A DNA stretch of 64,000 bases from Coenobita brevimanus (lineage: Eukaryota > Arthropoda > Malacostraca > Decapoda > Coenobitidae). This document shows, piece after piece, positions 10,271 through 23,094 of the stretch. A program made the position numbers and the translations under genes. Numbering within the stretch: the first letter of the stretch is position 1; the number at the start of each line of letters is the position of its first letter. The DNA lies in contig CM064665.1 of NCBI GenBank assembly GCA_032717465.1, forward strand, positions 25,741,011-25,805,010, in the 5' to 3' direction. The notes below the pieces were generated by a model that was not told the DNA's origin, searched no databases, and worked only from the letters and a program-made list of their open reading frames with translations.

Positions 10271-13200
10271 ACAGTGAAGGAACAGGCTCTTGCTATAGCA
10301 TGGAGGCTGCCTGGGTGTGATTCTGTACTGGAAGATGTGATCCCTTAGGTGGCTAACAAGGCAGTGGCTGAGTTAGGGACCCATGAAGCTGTGATACAGG
10401 CAACTGTCACTGAAGACACAACCGACACCAAACAGCCCTACTCCTACACCACACACACACACACACACATATCAAACAAGTGACTAGTCTACCTACACAC
10501 TGAGTGAAGTCAGCACTAGCTACCTTGTCTTTTTTTCCCCCCTACAGCACCTGACTCTTGAGCATAGGCTTAACAGCTCATTCCCTGAGGCCCAGCAGTC
10601 CTCCTACATACCATACACCTTCACATGCTACCACTTCAGCACTAACACCCACTGTCCATACTGAATACATGCCAGGGCTGTCTCATACAGGACTGGTGTA
10701 CTGGTATCAGCAGGGGTGGTTTTGCAACATGCCAGTGAGTCTTATTGTAGTCTGTTTTAACAAAATTCAAATCCTCAAACTGCTCCCAGCCCAAATTATG
10801 TCTATGACGATGACGATGGTGGTGGTGTAAGGTCAGTGCTACGTGCCACAGCTTTTGAAGTACTGTAATTCTGTTCAAAGTAGAACAGCTCCATACAGAT
10901 GACATCAACCAGATTTTAAATCAAGTCACAGTGAGGCCCATGGCAGCAAGACTACACAGAGTAAGTGCTCAACCCAGCATTAAACTCTCCTGCCTCCACC
11001 CTCATACCAAGCCAGTCTACCACCACTGATCAAGTAGGCGTCAGTAAATGTGTTTATAAATATCTATCTTTATGTGGTACCTTTAAGGCCAGTTCTCAGT
11101 GGTTATGGCAGGCTTAAGGGGGTCATTAGGGGGTGATAGTGGGAGACTTCAGGACAAAATCCATTTTCACATAGGTTCTGCTGTTTGAGTAACACAGCTT
11201 TCTATATGAGGTTGGAACAAATACATCATTTTACAGGCATGATAACCCTGGTCTGTCTGGCCAAGCAGATCCAATGACTGCAGGCAGGGATGCAATGGCG
11301 CCTGGACGGCCATCACATACAGTGAACCGTTGTTCCATTGCAGTGGACAGCACCTCGCCACAGTGAGAATGAAATAATGCTATAAGCTTGGTCTCTAGCC
11401 ACAAAATCACCACTCTAAATCAAGAAACATTCAGCAACAAGTTCACAGACTCAAAATCCAAGCTGCAACTCACACATTTCTACTTATCATGCATCTCTTC
11501 TTTTTTTTTTCCCCCCCCCAAACAACTTCCAGTTCCAGTATCTTTGGCTGCTTCTGGCACTCACTTTGGCTTCCAGTCCAAAGGAAACATCAGCTGTACC
11601 ATGACAACCTCCAATACAGTGATTCCTTAAGAGGAAGCATGGTGTAATTTTTATGTACAGTTGGCATGTAAGCAAATTTCCAGTTTATTATCCTACAAGT
11701 ATGAAACATCACACCTTATGAAGGCACCCATGTGCTCTGATGTAAAACTGATTTGTAATTTTGCTTGGTAAGTATATCTTGGCTAAACTGTGAATGATGA
11801 TACTGATATCCAAATTTAGCCATCAATCCCATGAACACATCCCTGAGGAGCACCACAAGACTCCAATCCATAACTGCCCAATCAATCAGTGATACGTAAA
11901 ACCTAACCTGAATTTGTGTACAGTGTTGGCCATGCACAGCCAATGCTGGATTACAAGGATATTAGGACAGACATACAAAATGCTTGCTGTCACTTTCACA
12001 ATGACTTGGGGATCCAATAATGGGCTGTGGACCACTACTACAGGGGTAGCCAGGATCGCCCAGGGAACAAGAAAGAGTTTTACTGCATCTTATTACACTT
12101 TGCTTGGTCTGTTACTGTGGCAGCTCAGTCAAGTCAGCACACCCTGGGCTCCCTGAGTTTAGCCACTCAGGATGACCACAAGATGTTTCCCAGGGAACCC
12201 AGGGAAAGTCTATGCCTTCCTCTGTTATCAAAGTGTCACAGTGCACCCTGGCAACATCAATGAATCTATGCTTGCAGGAAATGTCCCTTGATCTTTTAAT
12301 AACATGGTATTTTACAAAGCAATCTATGTTACAGCAATTTTTAAAAGTTAATATGCACTAAACAGCAAAAACAATACTTCCTTTTAAACACATTTGATAT
12401 CAATGAAACGGAGGCAGACCATAAACTGCATACATAATACACCGTACTGTTAAAACTGGACTGAAATGTAAACAAGTAACAATGAATTGTAAAAACACTA
12501 CAGTGTTGACACCAGGATATACATGCAGTATACAGTAATACATAGTGTCTATTTGAAAGGCACTGTACAACTTCCTGATATCACAAGATTTCAATGTTTG
12601 CTGTTGTGTATAATCTGCACAAGTATTCCTGCTAGATCAATTAAAACAGGAAGAAAATGTGATCCTTTATAATAAAAATAATATATTTCAGCATTCACAG
12701 CTTCTGAAATATTTTGTAAAATTATAAGTGAATGCCGTCAATAATTCACTGAGGACTTCACTGACTGCTGATAATAATGATCATTACAGTTCCAGTGAGA
12801 GCTTTTGACCCCATTTTCAAAAAGATACCCTTTACATTTCTGATGTTATTGCCAAATTATTTTGAATTTCTCAAGAAAGATTTCATGTACTCAAAAGGTA
12901 ACAAACTATTTCCAGTAATTCCTTCCATATCTTTTTTATTTTAGCTATTGTCAGAATCAATACAAAATTCAGCTTATGAAGAATCTCACACTCCAGGGGT
13001 TAACAGTTCAATCTCCATTCAGTAAACATCGCCAGAGCCAGACTTTCTCCTCACTGGGACAGTGTATAAACTGTTGGCTACAGTACAATACAGTGATCCT
13101 TTGGTTATTGCACATACAGTACCTGGTCCCAAGCCTAGTGTGTGATACTGAAATTGCGAGACAACATAAGCACAGAACCTATGGAATTTATCCCAACTGG

Positions 13201-13636
13201 TATTGGGCACACTGCTTGGAAATCCAAATTTTTCCTTTTAAAGCAATTTAAACCCGTTAGATAAATGCATACAGGCATACCCCGATAATCGATGGGGGGA
13301 AAAAAAAAGGTCAATTTGCTCTTTTGGTAATACAGAACAGGGGACATACACAAGAAAACCATCCTGTTGTGGCTTCATTTGTTTCGCTTTTCTGACGATC
13401 CGACCGTTAGCAATTTGAAATGCATGTAGTTCACTTAATGTACTTTTCAACACTGAAAAAACAAACACCTTACTTTTCTGAATATATGGTATCAGCAAGC
13501 AAGCAAGCATGCTGGTGGGCCAACATTTACATAGAAATTTCACTGCACTTGCACACCCAATGCTAGAGACACAGTACGTATATATGAGGGTGCTAAGGCT
13601 GCAATGTGAGTAGATAGTGAACTGAGCAAATTTTTC
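10271..13636. other. Intron sequence without gene
   Basis: No coding region is recognised on either strand. Contents include a (CA)n run at 10448-10469, a piece of the CAA-tailed repeat at about 11215-11370, a TACAGTGATCC end of a mini-transposon family at 13090-13125, and an ATACAGGCATACCCCG end at 13268-13285. Confidence 0.45.
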
Positions 13637-14172
13637 TACAGGCATACCCCGGTTTTTGGTTAGGTAAAATTCCATCGTTAGGCGGGGTATTGTATATCGG
13701 GGTACTTTTAACATGTATTTCAATGTGGACTGTTTACCTGCCTTGGGTTTCCCCCCAAACCAAGTCTAAAACCCACCCACATGAGCACAAAAACAGGTTT
13801 AAAGGCACTCTAAATGCCCTAACAGCTGTCAAGGAAGAACCTAAGCTTAACACCTGAAAAGAACTAACTAAAACCAACAAATCAAATCTGAATATCACCA
13901 AATATATGTTTGGAGAATATCATGCTTAGTAAACTGTACCGCAAAATGACAATGTTCACCCCACCTATGGCTAAAACTCATTAAATGATGTCTAAAAACA
14001 GTTTATAAATCAACCTAAACACACAATTTTAGCCAAAAATATCAAAATCGGTAAGTAAAATCAAAACCCATCATTAACCTGGAGTCTGGCCATCATTAGG
14101 TGGGGTATGGTGCAATTTGCACCCCCATCGTAAAGCCGGGGTATTGCATCTAGGGGTATCGTATATCGAGGT
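13637..14172. mobile_element. Tigger-like MITE with CAGGCATACC ends
   Basis: The left end reads TACAGGCATACCCCGG and the right end reads CGAGGTATTACTATA, an imperfect inverted match including the flanking TA. Short motifs (GGGGTATTG-TATATCGGGGTA) recur near both ends. No transposase is encoded. An identical-looking single end lies at 13268. Size, TA flank and CAG-type terminus suit a pogo/Tigger-derived non-autonomous element; family is inferred. LINE family 1 sequence starts directly at the right end. Confidence 0.5.
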
Positions 14173-15052
14173 ATTACTATATCTGAAGGTTGGGTTGAGA
14201 CAGGGATGTGTCATGTCTCCATGGTTGTTCAGTCTGTACATGGATGGGGTTATAAAAGAGATACAAGGTAGGGCAGTGGATGCTGAAATGGCCCTAATGA
14301 GAGAGGGCAGTGTTTGGAAATTCCCTGTACTGTTGTTTGCAGATGATACTGTGTTGTTAAGTGAAGATGAAGGGGAGCGCAAGGCTTGGTGGATGAGTCT
14401 GGGAGAGTGTGTAAGAAACAAAATCTAAAGGTGAATGTAGGGATGAGTAAAGTGATGGTCTTCGAGAGAAGCGACGTCACTGAATGTACAGTGAGGTTGG
14501 ATGAGAAGGAAATGGAAAATGTGAGTGCATTTAAGTACTTGAGTAGTGTGATGAGTAAGGATGGAAGTTTGGTGGACGAAATGCTTGAAAGGGTACAACA
14601 AGGGGGAAGGTGGCTGGTTCTTTGAAAGCAATGGTAAGAAATAGGGAAGTGAGCATGGAAGTAAAAAAGTCACTAATGCAAGAGTTAACCGTTACTCCCA
14701 GTCTTTCATTTATGCAACAGGTCAGCTCTGGAACTGTCTCCCTCTGTCTGTATTTCCTGCTGCCTATGATCTCCAGTCTTTCAAACGTAGTGTGTCCAGG
14801 CATCTCAAAATGATCGGATCTTGAATTTGGCTCTCTATTGTATTTTGTTTTTCTCTTGGAGGGAACTGTTACTGCAGGCTCATGGCCTTTGGTTCCTTCT
14901 TCCTCGCATAAAAAAAAAAAAAAAAAAAATTGTGATACCAACCCTACTGTATGGAGGTGAAGCTTGGACCTTGTTGGAAGGACACATGTCAAGAAAGAGA
15001 GCAGAGGAAATGAGTTATCTGAGAGAAGCATGTGGAGTTACTTACGATTTTT
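14173..15052 (+). pseudogene. LINE family 1 copy, RT C-terminal half, interrupted
   Basis: It begins at GLRQGCVMSPWLF, followed by the FADD catalytic block (LLFADDTVLLSED), the SKVMVFE thumb region and the FKYLSSVMSKDG block, and resumes at 14930 with LLYGGEAWTLLEG. Frameshifts (near 14385, 14620) and the nested insertion at 14683-14928 disable it. The copy is truncated on both sides and ends near 15052 at SYLREACGV. Confidence 0.7.
14683..14928 (+). mobile_element. 3' end of a CR1/Jockey-like LINE nested in LINE family 1
   Basis: The first part encodes a LWNCLPLSVFPAAYDLQSFKR-type ending, typical of the last residues of CR1/Jockey-like RT proteins. It is followed by a short 3' UTR (GATCGGATCTTGAATTTGGC) and a run of 19 A at 14910-14928. 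The surrounding LINE family 1 text continues on either side (AAAAAGTCACTA to the left, TTGTGATACCAACC to the right), showing the insertion. The same UTR occurs at 45925-46026. Confidence 0.7.
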
Positions 15053-15521
15053 CGACTATATGATGGTAGAAACCGTACTTTGAAATTGAATTTTGATCTT
15101 TTCCCAAGCTAACGACATGTAGTACGACACTCTTTTGTGATGCTGGGCAGTGGCAGAGAGCCACATCTCCCAGACTGCCACGTGGTCACTAGTGTAAACA
15201 ACCGACACTATGCAGCGTTCTGTGCTGCCAGCATTTTTTTTTTGGATAGCCTCCTGTGTTTTGTGCATCCATCACATCTACGATACACTCATCTGTCTCT
15301 CCTGCTACTGGTAAGAAGATGAGGAAGGCAATTACTCGAAATGAAACTCACGATAGCTACCCAGCATGAAGGTGGCAAGCCCATAAAGGCCATCACACGT
15401 GAACTCAGGCTTTCAAAATTGACAATCTCAGTACATTATTCAATAAATTACCAGAGATATTCAACACTTTATTATAAAACAGGATTTGTGCTAATATGGC
15501 CCAACTGTAAGCCAATGTAAG
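15053..15521 (+). other. Possible Tc1-like helix-turn-helix remnant
   Basis: Around 15330-15450 the plus strand reads HEGGKPIKAITRELRLSK, then TISVHY. This resembles the N-terminal helix-turn-helix of Tc1/pogo-like transposases (small residues before IxRELxxSKxT). No catalytic domain follows and no ends are found. The rest of the interval shows nothing. Confidence 0.35.
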
Positions 15522-15523
15522 TA

Positions 15524-16198
15524 CAGTAGAACCTCTTTGGTCCAGACCCCTTTGATCCGGATTTCTGTTAATTCGGACAAAATTTTAAAATAATAAGCTC
15601 CAGATATATGTTGAAAGTAATTCTAAAGTCATTTTCAGTATCGGCGCGGAAAGCGATCATCATTCGTTTAGTCTCGAATCACGCTAGGTTGCAACATGGG
15701 CGCCTGATTAAACACATGCTAGCATTCGTTCCATCAACTAGTTCACCAGCCATTTATATTTTTACTCTATTTCAAAAGTTAATCCTCCTTACCATGCCCC
15801 TTAATGCAAGTGTAGCTTCTGCAATGAATAAAGGTGTTAAAACGAAGCATGTAACACTTAAGTATTGCAGATAAAGTGAAAATACTGGATAAACTAGAGG
15901 CTGGTGTTCCTCCAGGAAAACTCGTGAACGAGTTTGGTATCGCCAAACAAACTGTGTCGGACATCAAGAAAAACAAAGATAAAATTAGACAGTTTGCTTT
16001 AAAATTTGATGTTACAAACAGTGACTGTGGTGAAAATAAAAGAAAAACTCTAAAAATGCCACATATGTTAATAATTAACAAACATACCATATGTAGATAG
16101 TTTTTGGTATGAACTGGAGATTACCCTGACGGTCCGGACAATCTGCTAATTCGGACAACCCTTCCCCCCATATAGTCCGAATGAGAGAGGTTCTACTG
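15524..16198 (+). mobile_element. Internally deleted Tigger (pogo) element with TA duplication
   Basis: The ends are CAGTAGAACCTCTTTGG and its near-complement AGAGAGGTTCTACTG, flanked on each side by TA (15522-15523, 16199-16200). Inside, 15820-16060 encodes the N-terminal CENP-B-type helix-turn-helix (ADKVKILDKLEAG, FGIAKQTVSDIKKNKDKI) with one frame break near 15872. The rest of the transposase is absent. At 675 bp it keeps both ends and the DNA-binding domain but cannot catalyse transposition; it could have moved using a full-length relative. Confidence 0.85.
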
Positions 16199-16200
16199 TA

Positions 16201-17134
16201 TTCTAAGCACGTTTAAGGTTGGCTTGGTTAGGCTATGAATGCTTGGTTGGTTAGGAGTAAGTGCATTTTCAGCATGATGGATTTATCGGAACATAACTCT
16301 ATATTAAGCTGGGGATCGCCTTAACCAAGTGATCACTGTATATACTGTACGTAAATGTGTCCAATGAATCAGGGAATGTTCAGAAAGCATACAACAGAAC
16401 CACGCCAAGGGCTGGATGCTGGCCGAATATAGCCACAAAATTAGGAAGTCATATTATAACTTCTGATTATGCTATTGGAAAGGCTTTTATTTTTCCACAG
16501 CTTTTGTTATGGCTACTTACAGTTAACAGCCATTTTTGTCTGGGGGGAAGAAAAAAAAAAAAAAAAAAAAGATAGAAACTGCATAAAATTTGTGAAAACT
16601 TTTGTTTTTTCCTTTTTTAATTTATGTATGAGATAATACATGGTGTTGTGAAACCTGTGATGTAAAAATATACACAAAAATGAATATAACGTAAATCTCC
16701 AGCCATTTAGCTCCACAAGATGAATGTGAAAAGAGTCCTTTACAATGACCGTACTGAACACAGAATTATATAAAAGAAACATTTTGAATCACATTAAAAA
16801 AAAAAAAAAAAAAAGAAGCAAGCCCTTCCAAAAATTAAGCATATACTACCAAAAATTTTATCCATAATAATTAAGGCAAACCTTGGATAATATATACAAA
16901 ACTGCTGGATCAGTGTTATGAAGTTATTCACTAAAAACATGCAATAATTAACAGTGCACTCAGTCTTTTGTTAGGTAATTTCATGATGACTACCCTTCAT
17001 AAAAGTATGTCAAGAAAGATGACTTGGAAGAAACGATGGCTTAGTTGGTGAAGAATGAGAAAGCCTGTGAGTACCGCTATTGTTACAAATGTTAAATTTC
17101 AATGTAAGAGAATTAGTTTCGGATTTGTACTCCA
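16201..17134. other. Intron sequence with A runs
   Basis: No gene is seen. A TGATCACTGTATA end of a mini-transposon is at 16331-16344. A runs are at 16552-16570 and 16796-16814. Confidence 0.45.
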
Positions 17135-18077
17135 TGAGGGCTGTTCAAAAAGACACCAACCTTTTTAAATAGTGTACCAACTAGCTGCCTTAGTGTGATC
17201 ACAAAGAAAGCACTGTGAAGATGTGACTCTGAGCTTTAGTCTAACGCTAACCGCATCACACCACGTCACTTAGACATCGAGGTACATGTGCTTGAATGAA
17301 CGTGTGTTTAGCGCACTTGGCGAATTTTCTTCTATCTCTTCTATCATCTGAAATCGCTGACCTCCCAAAGTGGGGGAGTCTGCAGGGGCCAAATCTGGAG
17401 AGCAGGGTGGCTGGGGGACGACAGTCATCTTGTGCTTCGCCAAAAAGTCATGGATAAGGAGCAAAGCATGAGCAGGCATTGCCATGGTGCAGCATCCAGG
17501 TTTTGTCTCTCCATGCCTCAGTCCTCTTCCTTCACACTGCCTCTCTCAAATGTTTCAGGACATCCAAGTAAACCTCTTTATTAACTGTCTAACCACATGG
17601 AAAAAAACCCATGATGAATGAAGCCGTTCCAATAAAAAAAGACCATTAACATCACCTTTGCATTTCAGCAACTCTTGACATTTTTTTTTTTTTTTTTTTT
17701 TTTGTCGCAGTGACAATGTTCAAACCCACTACAACAACTGCCTTTTTGTTTTGACATCGTAGCCATACACCCATGTTTCATCACCTGTTATGACGTTTTT
17801 CAGAAAGTAAAAGATTTCCCAATCTGAAACAGAATTTCATGCAAACACATTGCTCTTCAAGATCCTTCATTGTTCAACTTGCAACAAATCGCCAAACATA
17901 CTGAACACATTTTTACTCAAGAGCAAGTACTTTGATGGCTATAAGACATGGTGCAATGTGGTCAGGGTTAGACAAAAGTTCAGAGTCACTAGCACACAGC
18001 GCTCCTGTCGCAATCATGAGACAACTGCTAGTTGGTGCGCTATTTACAAAGTTCGGTTTCTTTTTAGACAGACACTG
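17135..18077 (-). mobile_element. Second mariner copy, minus strand, decayed
   Basis: The left end TGAGGGCTGTTCAAAAAG and the right end (reverse complement CAGTGTCTGTCTAAAAAG) are diverged inverted repeats; TA follows the right end (18078-18079). The minus strand encodes mariner transposase blocks: VITGDETWVYGYDVKTK (around 17750-17800), then the C-terminal AHALLLIHDFLAKHKM and PQPPCSPDLAPAD (17400-17480), the region of the third catalytic Asp. A deletion follows SPDLAPAD, and poly-T (17681-17703) plus frameshifts break the gene. It is related to the 5905-7246 copy but not a recent duplicate. Confidence 0.8.
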
Positions 18078-18451
18078 TACAAGTTGTGAGGATTACTGTA
18101 AGGGATTAGTTTAACACTGGCTGACAATTAATGGCAGAAGCAATATATTCCAAAGTAATATGACAACCCACCTGTTGCAGCAGCATGTCAAGCCCCGGTG
18201 TTGGTAGGAGTGTTAGCACCATGTGTTACTGTTAGCTGTCTGACCTGCCATCTTTCTCCAGCCAGTAATATTATTAAGGGTTTTACAATTTAAGTATTCT
18301 AGAAGAGGTATCAGAGAATGATGGCATAAACTAATTTAGGTTAAATAGATCATTAGACTATTAATTGGAATTGACTAGGAGTGTACACTGTTCTTGTAAA
18401 CAAAATGTAATGATCAAGTTGAAACATTACAAAATTAGCTTGCCTCACTTT

Positions 18452-18494
<43 letters not shown>

Positions 18495-19913
18495 TACATG
18501 AGCAATATGTGGATAAAAAATCAATAACAAATTAAATAATCTGTATTGTAACCTTAAGAGAACACTATGAAACATGAGCACTGAAGGGAATACTGCAATG
18601 AAAACTAAACATGACTGAGAAGTGTGGCTGTGGTGTTGGTGTGGTCAGTAGCCCTGCTTCCATTAGCATTATCCTGCTTCCTTGCCTGCCAGCCGCCCAC
18701 TGTACTATAGCACCTCTACTGAGTGCAGGCAGGGGGTGGACTCAGCCTGTGCCCGACACCATGGAGACAAACATAAATAAGTCACAGCAAAAATACATCA
18801 CATCAAAACATAAAAATCAACTCTCCTCCACTAGCACCAACTGCTGTGCCAACAACTTTCTTCAATTAACACTGCCTCATATTATTTCAAAGCAAAAGAG
18901 GAAGTACCCCAGTCTTTATTTAACACCTTCATTTTTCATTAGTTGGGTATTTTCTTGGAAATTTATATGTTAATGTCATCATCACCATCCCAACCTTGGC
19001 TCCCATCTAAAAGGCTGAGCTGAAGTTTCATCCAGATAACTCAGGGTCACTTTGGATTTAGGATTTAAAGTCCCACCATACCTTTTTTAAATTATCATTC
19101 ATTTTTATGGATACACTGTGGCTGAGCAAATATAAAAGTGGGATAAATATATACAGTACAAAGACATAAGTACAATTACAGTATGGTACAGTACACACAC
19201 ATACACCTCTCCACTGCATAAACATTGTCACAAGTCATCTTCCACTTTCTGTGACAAAAGAACAGGGAAAGATTGTGTATGAGGATTGCATAATTATACA
19301 ATACTGTATCTCATTCATGCTGCCACACAGCACATTCAGCAATGTTTGTGTGACCATGGGAAATTAGATTAAGGTGATGAATTGCTGCTTTGAAAAAGGC
19401 CTTCTGGAAATGGACTATTTTTGTAGGAAACTACAGCCAAGACAAAAAACTGTAGACTGGGTTCCTCTGTGCTCTAAGCTATCTTTGGCAATGTTAATAA
19501 GAACAGTGTTACACAGCTGTCAGATCTGTAGCAAATCCATACCAATGATGGGATTAATGGAGGGAAAAACAAAACTATAATCAAATCATCATTAGGTGGG
19601 GAAGTAATCTGTTGGGATTTATGTGAAATTATACTGTACAAGAAATAATACACAGAGCTACTGAAAATCACAGAATGACATGCTTCTAAATGACACATAC
19701 TGTACTGTGTTTCTCACCTTACTGATGCAGTCTACTAAAAATCACACTACCAGTAACAATATCTAAGTGCACAGTCAGATGGAGAACACTGTACAATTCA
19801 GACAAAAATCCAGCTATGAAGATTTTACTCCTCACTACTATCCATCATCATCTCTGAAACCTTTCTCCCAACGAAGGATGAACATAACCTGCTTCCAGAC
19901 TTCCTGGTTATGG

Positions 19914-19958
<45 letters not shown>

Positions 19959-20157
19959 ACATACTGTTCCACTGTTTTCTTCCATAACGTGTATGGTCTT
20001 CATCTTTTAACATCACTGGCAATCTTACTTTCAGGAGCTTTGTTTGGTATTAAATCTATGGCCATTCTGTGGATATGTTTTTGCTGTTTCTGCAAGTGTT
20101 TCTTTATCCATTAAGCAGTTCCATTCCTGCAGTCACTTTTTCCATAGCACAGTAGTT
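18078..20157. other. Intron sequence without gene
   Basis: No coding domain is recognised. It contains an A run (18456-18491), a (TC)n run at 19922-19953 preceded by a C run, and TACTGTA-rich patches. Confidence 0.5.
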
Positions 20158-20608
20158 GTCATCATCATTATTATCATCATCCAACCCTACATTTCCCCAT
20201 GAGAAGCATAGGAGCCCAGGGCTAGGCAAGTTGGTCCTGACATTTAAGATGAGAGTGACCAGTCTCACTCATCCCTGAGTGGCATTACATGAGCAATAAC
20301 TCCAACCACCCCTTGGATATAAACCTTCACCAGCTCAATCCAATTGCAGCGCCTTAATTACCCACTAAACCACCAGGCGCCATAATTTGGTTATATGGTT
20401 ATCACCCAGGGTAGTAAATAGTTTCCTGGTGTACAGGACACCATTTGGCTTGTCATTCAGTGTAGAGTCACCAATCAGAAGCAACAGGAAAGAATGAAGG
20501 AAAGAAAGACAGAAGAGGAACGAGGGAAAGAAGGAAGGAGAGGAAAGGGCAGACACCTGAGGGCATCACTACACTGAGTGAGTGGATGGTAGGCCTCCCC
20601 ACCTACCA
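20158..20608 (-). repeat. Palindrome-bearing tRNA-derived SINE, copy A
   Basis: In minus orientation the unit has a pyrimidine-rich head, the palindrome AAATGGTTTCCTG-loop-CAGGAAACCATTT, a tRNA-like part with box A TGGTTTAGTGG and box B GGTTTATATCC, a conserved 3' body (GGGATGAGTGAG, CTTGCCTAGCCC) and a GATGATGGATGG-type tail. This copy has mutations in the palindrome (GGACACCA). Further copies are at 21308, 23421 (partial), 23872, 29572, 50515 and 57497. Confidence 0.75.
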
Positions 20609-21307
20609 CAGTAGTTGTAAATGTCCTTATTTCTTATACCATCCAACCTGCTTATGCCTGAAGCTGTACCGTAACGTAATCTCTAAACCTGTAACCCTGA
20701 GATGTTCTCAGTCATTAACTAGCTCATATGCAAGTCAAATGCAATATAACCCAACTCATTATCAACTTTAAATTCATTTACTTGCTTCTACCTAGGAAAA
20801 GGCCAACAGGGGATGGCTATAGAAGAAATGACCTCAAGCTACTTTTGTCCTTCAATGGTTCTCATATATCTAACAACAATGCCACTTGCTTTAGCTTCTC
20901 TCTTACTAATGCATTGTTCAGCTGTCTTTAAAAACTCTTCTTCCTATATTACCTCACTTTCAAGTGTATGCATTCAATCCAAATGCAATGCTGGAATATG
21001 TCCTTCCACCTCTAATTATTTTTCTATACCCAATCAGTACCAATGCCCCTCCATCTAAAAATCTTTCTCTTTTAAATTCATAAACCACCTCTCTTGCTAA
21101 TCAGTAATGAGCCCTTTGTGAGAGCGTGACAAGCGAACGAGAGTTTGTACATACAGCTATCATCATAACTTCATCTTCATGTAAACTTTCAGTACATCTG
21201 GTGAGGTAACCGAACAATAACAGAAGAATACTTAAGCTAAAATATTTACTCTCTCATGCTTTCTATCTGGAAGTGCATATAGCGAAGCACCGTAGCATTT
21301 ATCAAAC
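20609..21307. other. Intron sequence without gene
   Basis: No gene, RNA or known repeat is recognised on either strand. Confidence 0.45.
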
Positions 21308-21791
21308 TCACTATTCACTCACTCAATGTAGTGCTGCTTTGGGTGTCTGCCCTTTCCTCTCTTCCTTCCTCTCCTCTTCTGTCTTTCTTTCCATCATCCT
21401 TTCCTCGTCCTTCTGCCTACGAGTGACTTTACACTCCCTCTTCTGACTTTCCTTCATTCTTTCCTCTTCCTTCTGCCTATAAGTGACTCTACACTGAGTG
21501 ACAAGCCAAATGGTTTCCTGTAGCTACACCAGGAAACCATTTACTACACTAGGTGGTAACCATATAACCAAATTATGGCACCAGGTGGTTTAGTGGGTAA
21601 TTAAGGTGCTACAATCAGATTGGGCCAGTGCAGATTTATATCCAAGGGGTGGTTGGGGTATATTGCTCACATAAAGCCACTCAGGGATGAGTGAGGATGG
21701 TCACTCTCATCTAACTGTCAGGGCTAACTTGCCTAGCCCCGGGCTCCTACACTCCTCACGGGGCAACACAGGATTGGATAACGGATGGATG
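21308..21791 (+). repeat. Palindrome-bearing tRNA-derived SINE, copy B
   Basis: This is the sense, full-length form. The head is at 21308-21480 with an internal duplication of the CCTCGTCCTTCTGCCTACG-type segment. The palindrome is at 21508-21542 with extra bases in the loop, tRNA-like boxes at about 21589 and 21626, and the tail at 21774-21791. Confidence 0.75.
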
Positions 21792-22940
21792 GCAATGTTC
21801 AATTCTCTGTCCCCAACTTGCCGCATCAACAAACTGCATCAATAAACAAAGGCTGTTGATTGACTGATAAAACCCAGAAATGAGGCAATTACCCTAGCTG
21901 AATTCACTCCCTGAACACAGATAAAAAGTTCATGTAAAATTATGAGCGTAATATCCAATATTAAATTGTCAGAATTCAGGCAAGAAAACATGGTGTTACA
22001 AAAGGAAATCTTTCTTTATTTCATAATGAAGCATGTCGATTGAAGCCCTCAGAACATTCCCTTGGAAAGCTGGGATTCAAAGGGGTTTCATTGGTCTCAT
22101 GAGTAAGTATATACCTAAAAACAAAATTTATTTTACCTACTACCTGCTGAAAGAACTTCGACTCTATCACACATAGTAGAAAAGTTATTAGCCTCTGAAA
22201 ACCACTGTGGTCGGGCCATGTCGTGTCAGGCCGCTCATTTCTAAGCTGAACATACAGCAAACCGCTTCGCTCCCTCGCTCATAATAACTGTAGCTGTTCT
22301 GAAGAAAGTTATTTCTTCACTCAGATGCCCTGATGATTCTTTCTTTGTCTACCCAGGTTTTAGTCCCAACAACAGTGTTGGAGGTATCTAACTCTGGCAC
22401 ACAACTTCTTTAACCTGTTTAACTTGCCTTTCAGAACCCCTTTCAAGCTTTCTAATTTAACTTGGCTTTCAGAAACCTTTCAAGTTTTCCACATTCTTTT
22501 ATTTGATGATGATATATTACTAATTTCAATTCTCCCACTACATTTGGATCTATTTGTAAAATGCCAGCTCAACAAAGCTGGCACATAGATCATGTCCTAT
22601 TATCTATGTGGTAACTCATTACAAGCAGTAAAAAGTGATACCTAATGCTTGTTATAAATCCACTAACCTACAATCAGTAATGCCACAAATGGTTTCTCGG
22701 TGAAATTTTAGCTTACCTTGCACTGCAAACACAAAGAATAAGATATGCGTACTATAAAAAAATCAGTCCCAATGAACAAACATACTATGATACTGAACAC
22801 AATCATTATAATGAAATTAGGGAGACAATGTTTATGTAAAACATATAATGGAAAGGTAGGATAATAGCTAAAGGTAACCAGTGAGATGCTAACAACCAAA
22901 ACAATGCCAAAGACTGATGTGATACCCAATGGGCACTTAC
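21792..22940. other. Intron sequence without gene
   Basis: No host exon or known repeat is recognised. Short ORFs on the minus strand at 22708-23193 only overlap the real exon and are not genes themselves. Confidence 0.45.
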
Positions 22941-22994
22941 AGCCATTACGGTGATGCCTGTCACACTGTGCTGTCATCCTGTTGTGGGTATGAC
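22941..22994 (-). pseudogene. Decayed tandem duplicate of a DCLK exon (or poison exon)
   Basis: On the minus strand, 22941-22994 ends in CATCACCGTAATGGCT followed by GTAAGTGC, close to the end of the true exon at 23095 (CATCACTTTAATGGCT, GTAAGTGC). Its frame reads QHSVTGITVMA against QHKTAGITLMA, but an in-frame TGA precedes QHS. A pyrimidine tract and AG lie before 22994, so splicing in phase 0 is possible and would end the protein after six residues. It is either a dead duplicate or an alternative exon that truncates the protein. Confidence 0.6.
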
Positions 22995-23094
22995 CTAATT
23001 GACACAGAAGGAAATAACAGTTGAATAATATCAATAAGACAAAAAAACAATGTACAATAGCATGATGAATAACAAGAGTCAAGCAAGCACTTAC

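Larger units (their letters stand above)
7973..23094 (-). other. DCLK intron (about 15.1 kb)
   Basis: The intron is bounded by GTAAGT at 23094-23089 and CAG at 7975-7973 on the minus strand. It is filled with the LINE, mariner, Tigger and SINE copies listed separately. No further exon was recognised inside, apart from the decayed exon at 22941-22994. Confidence 0.75.
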
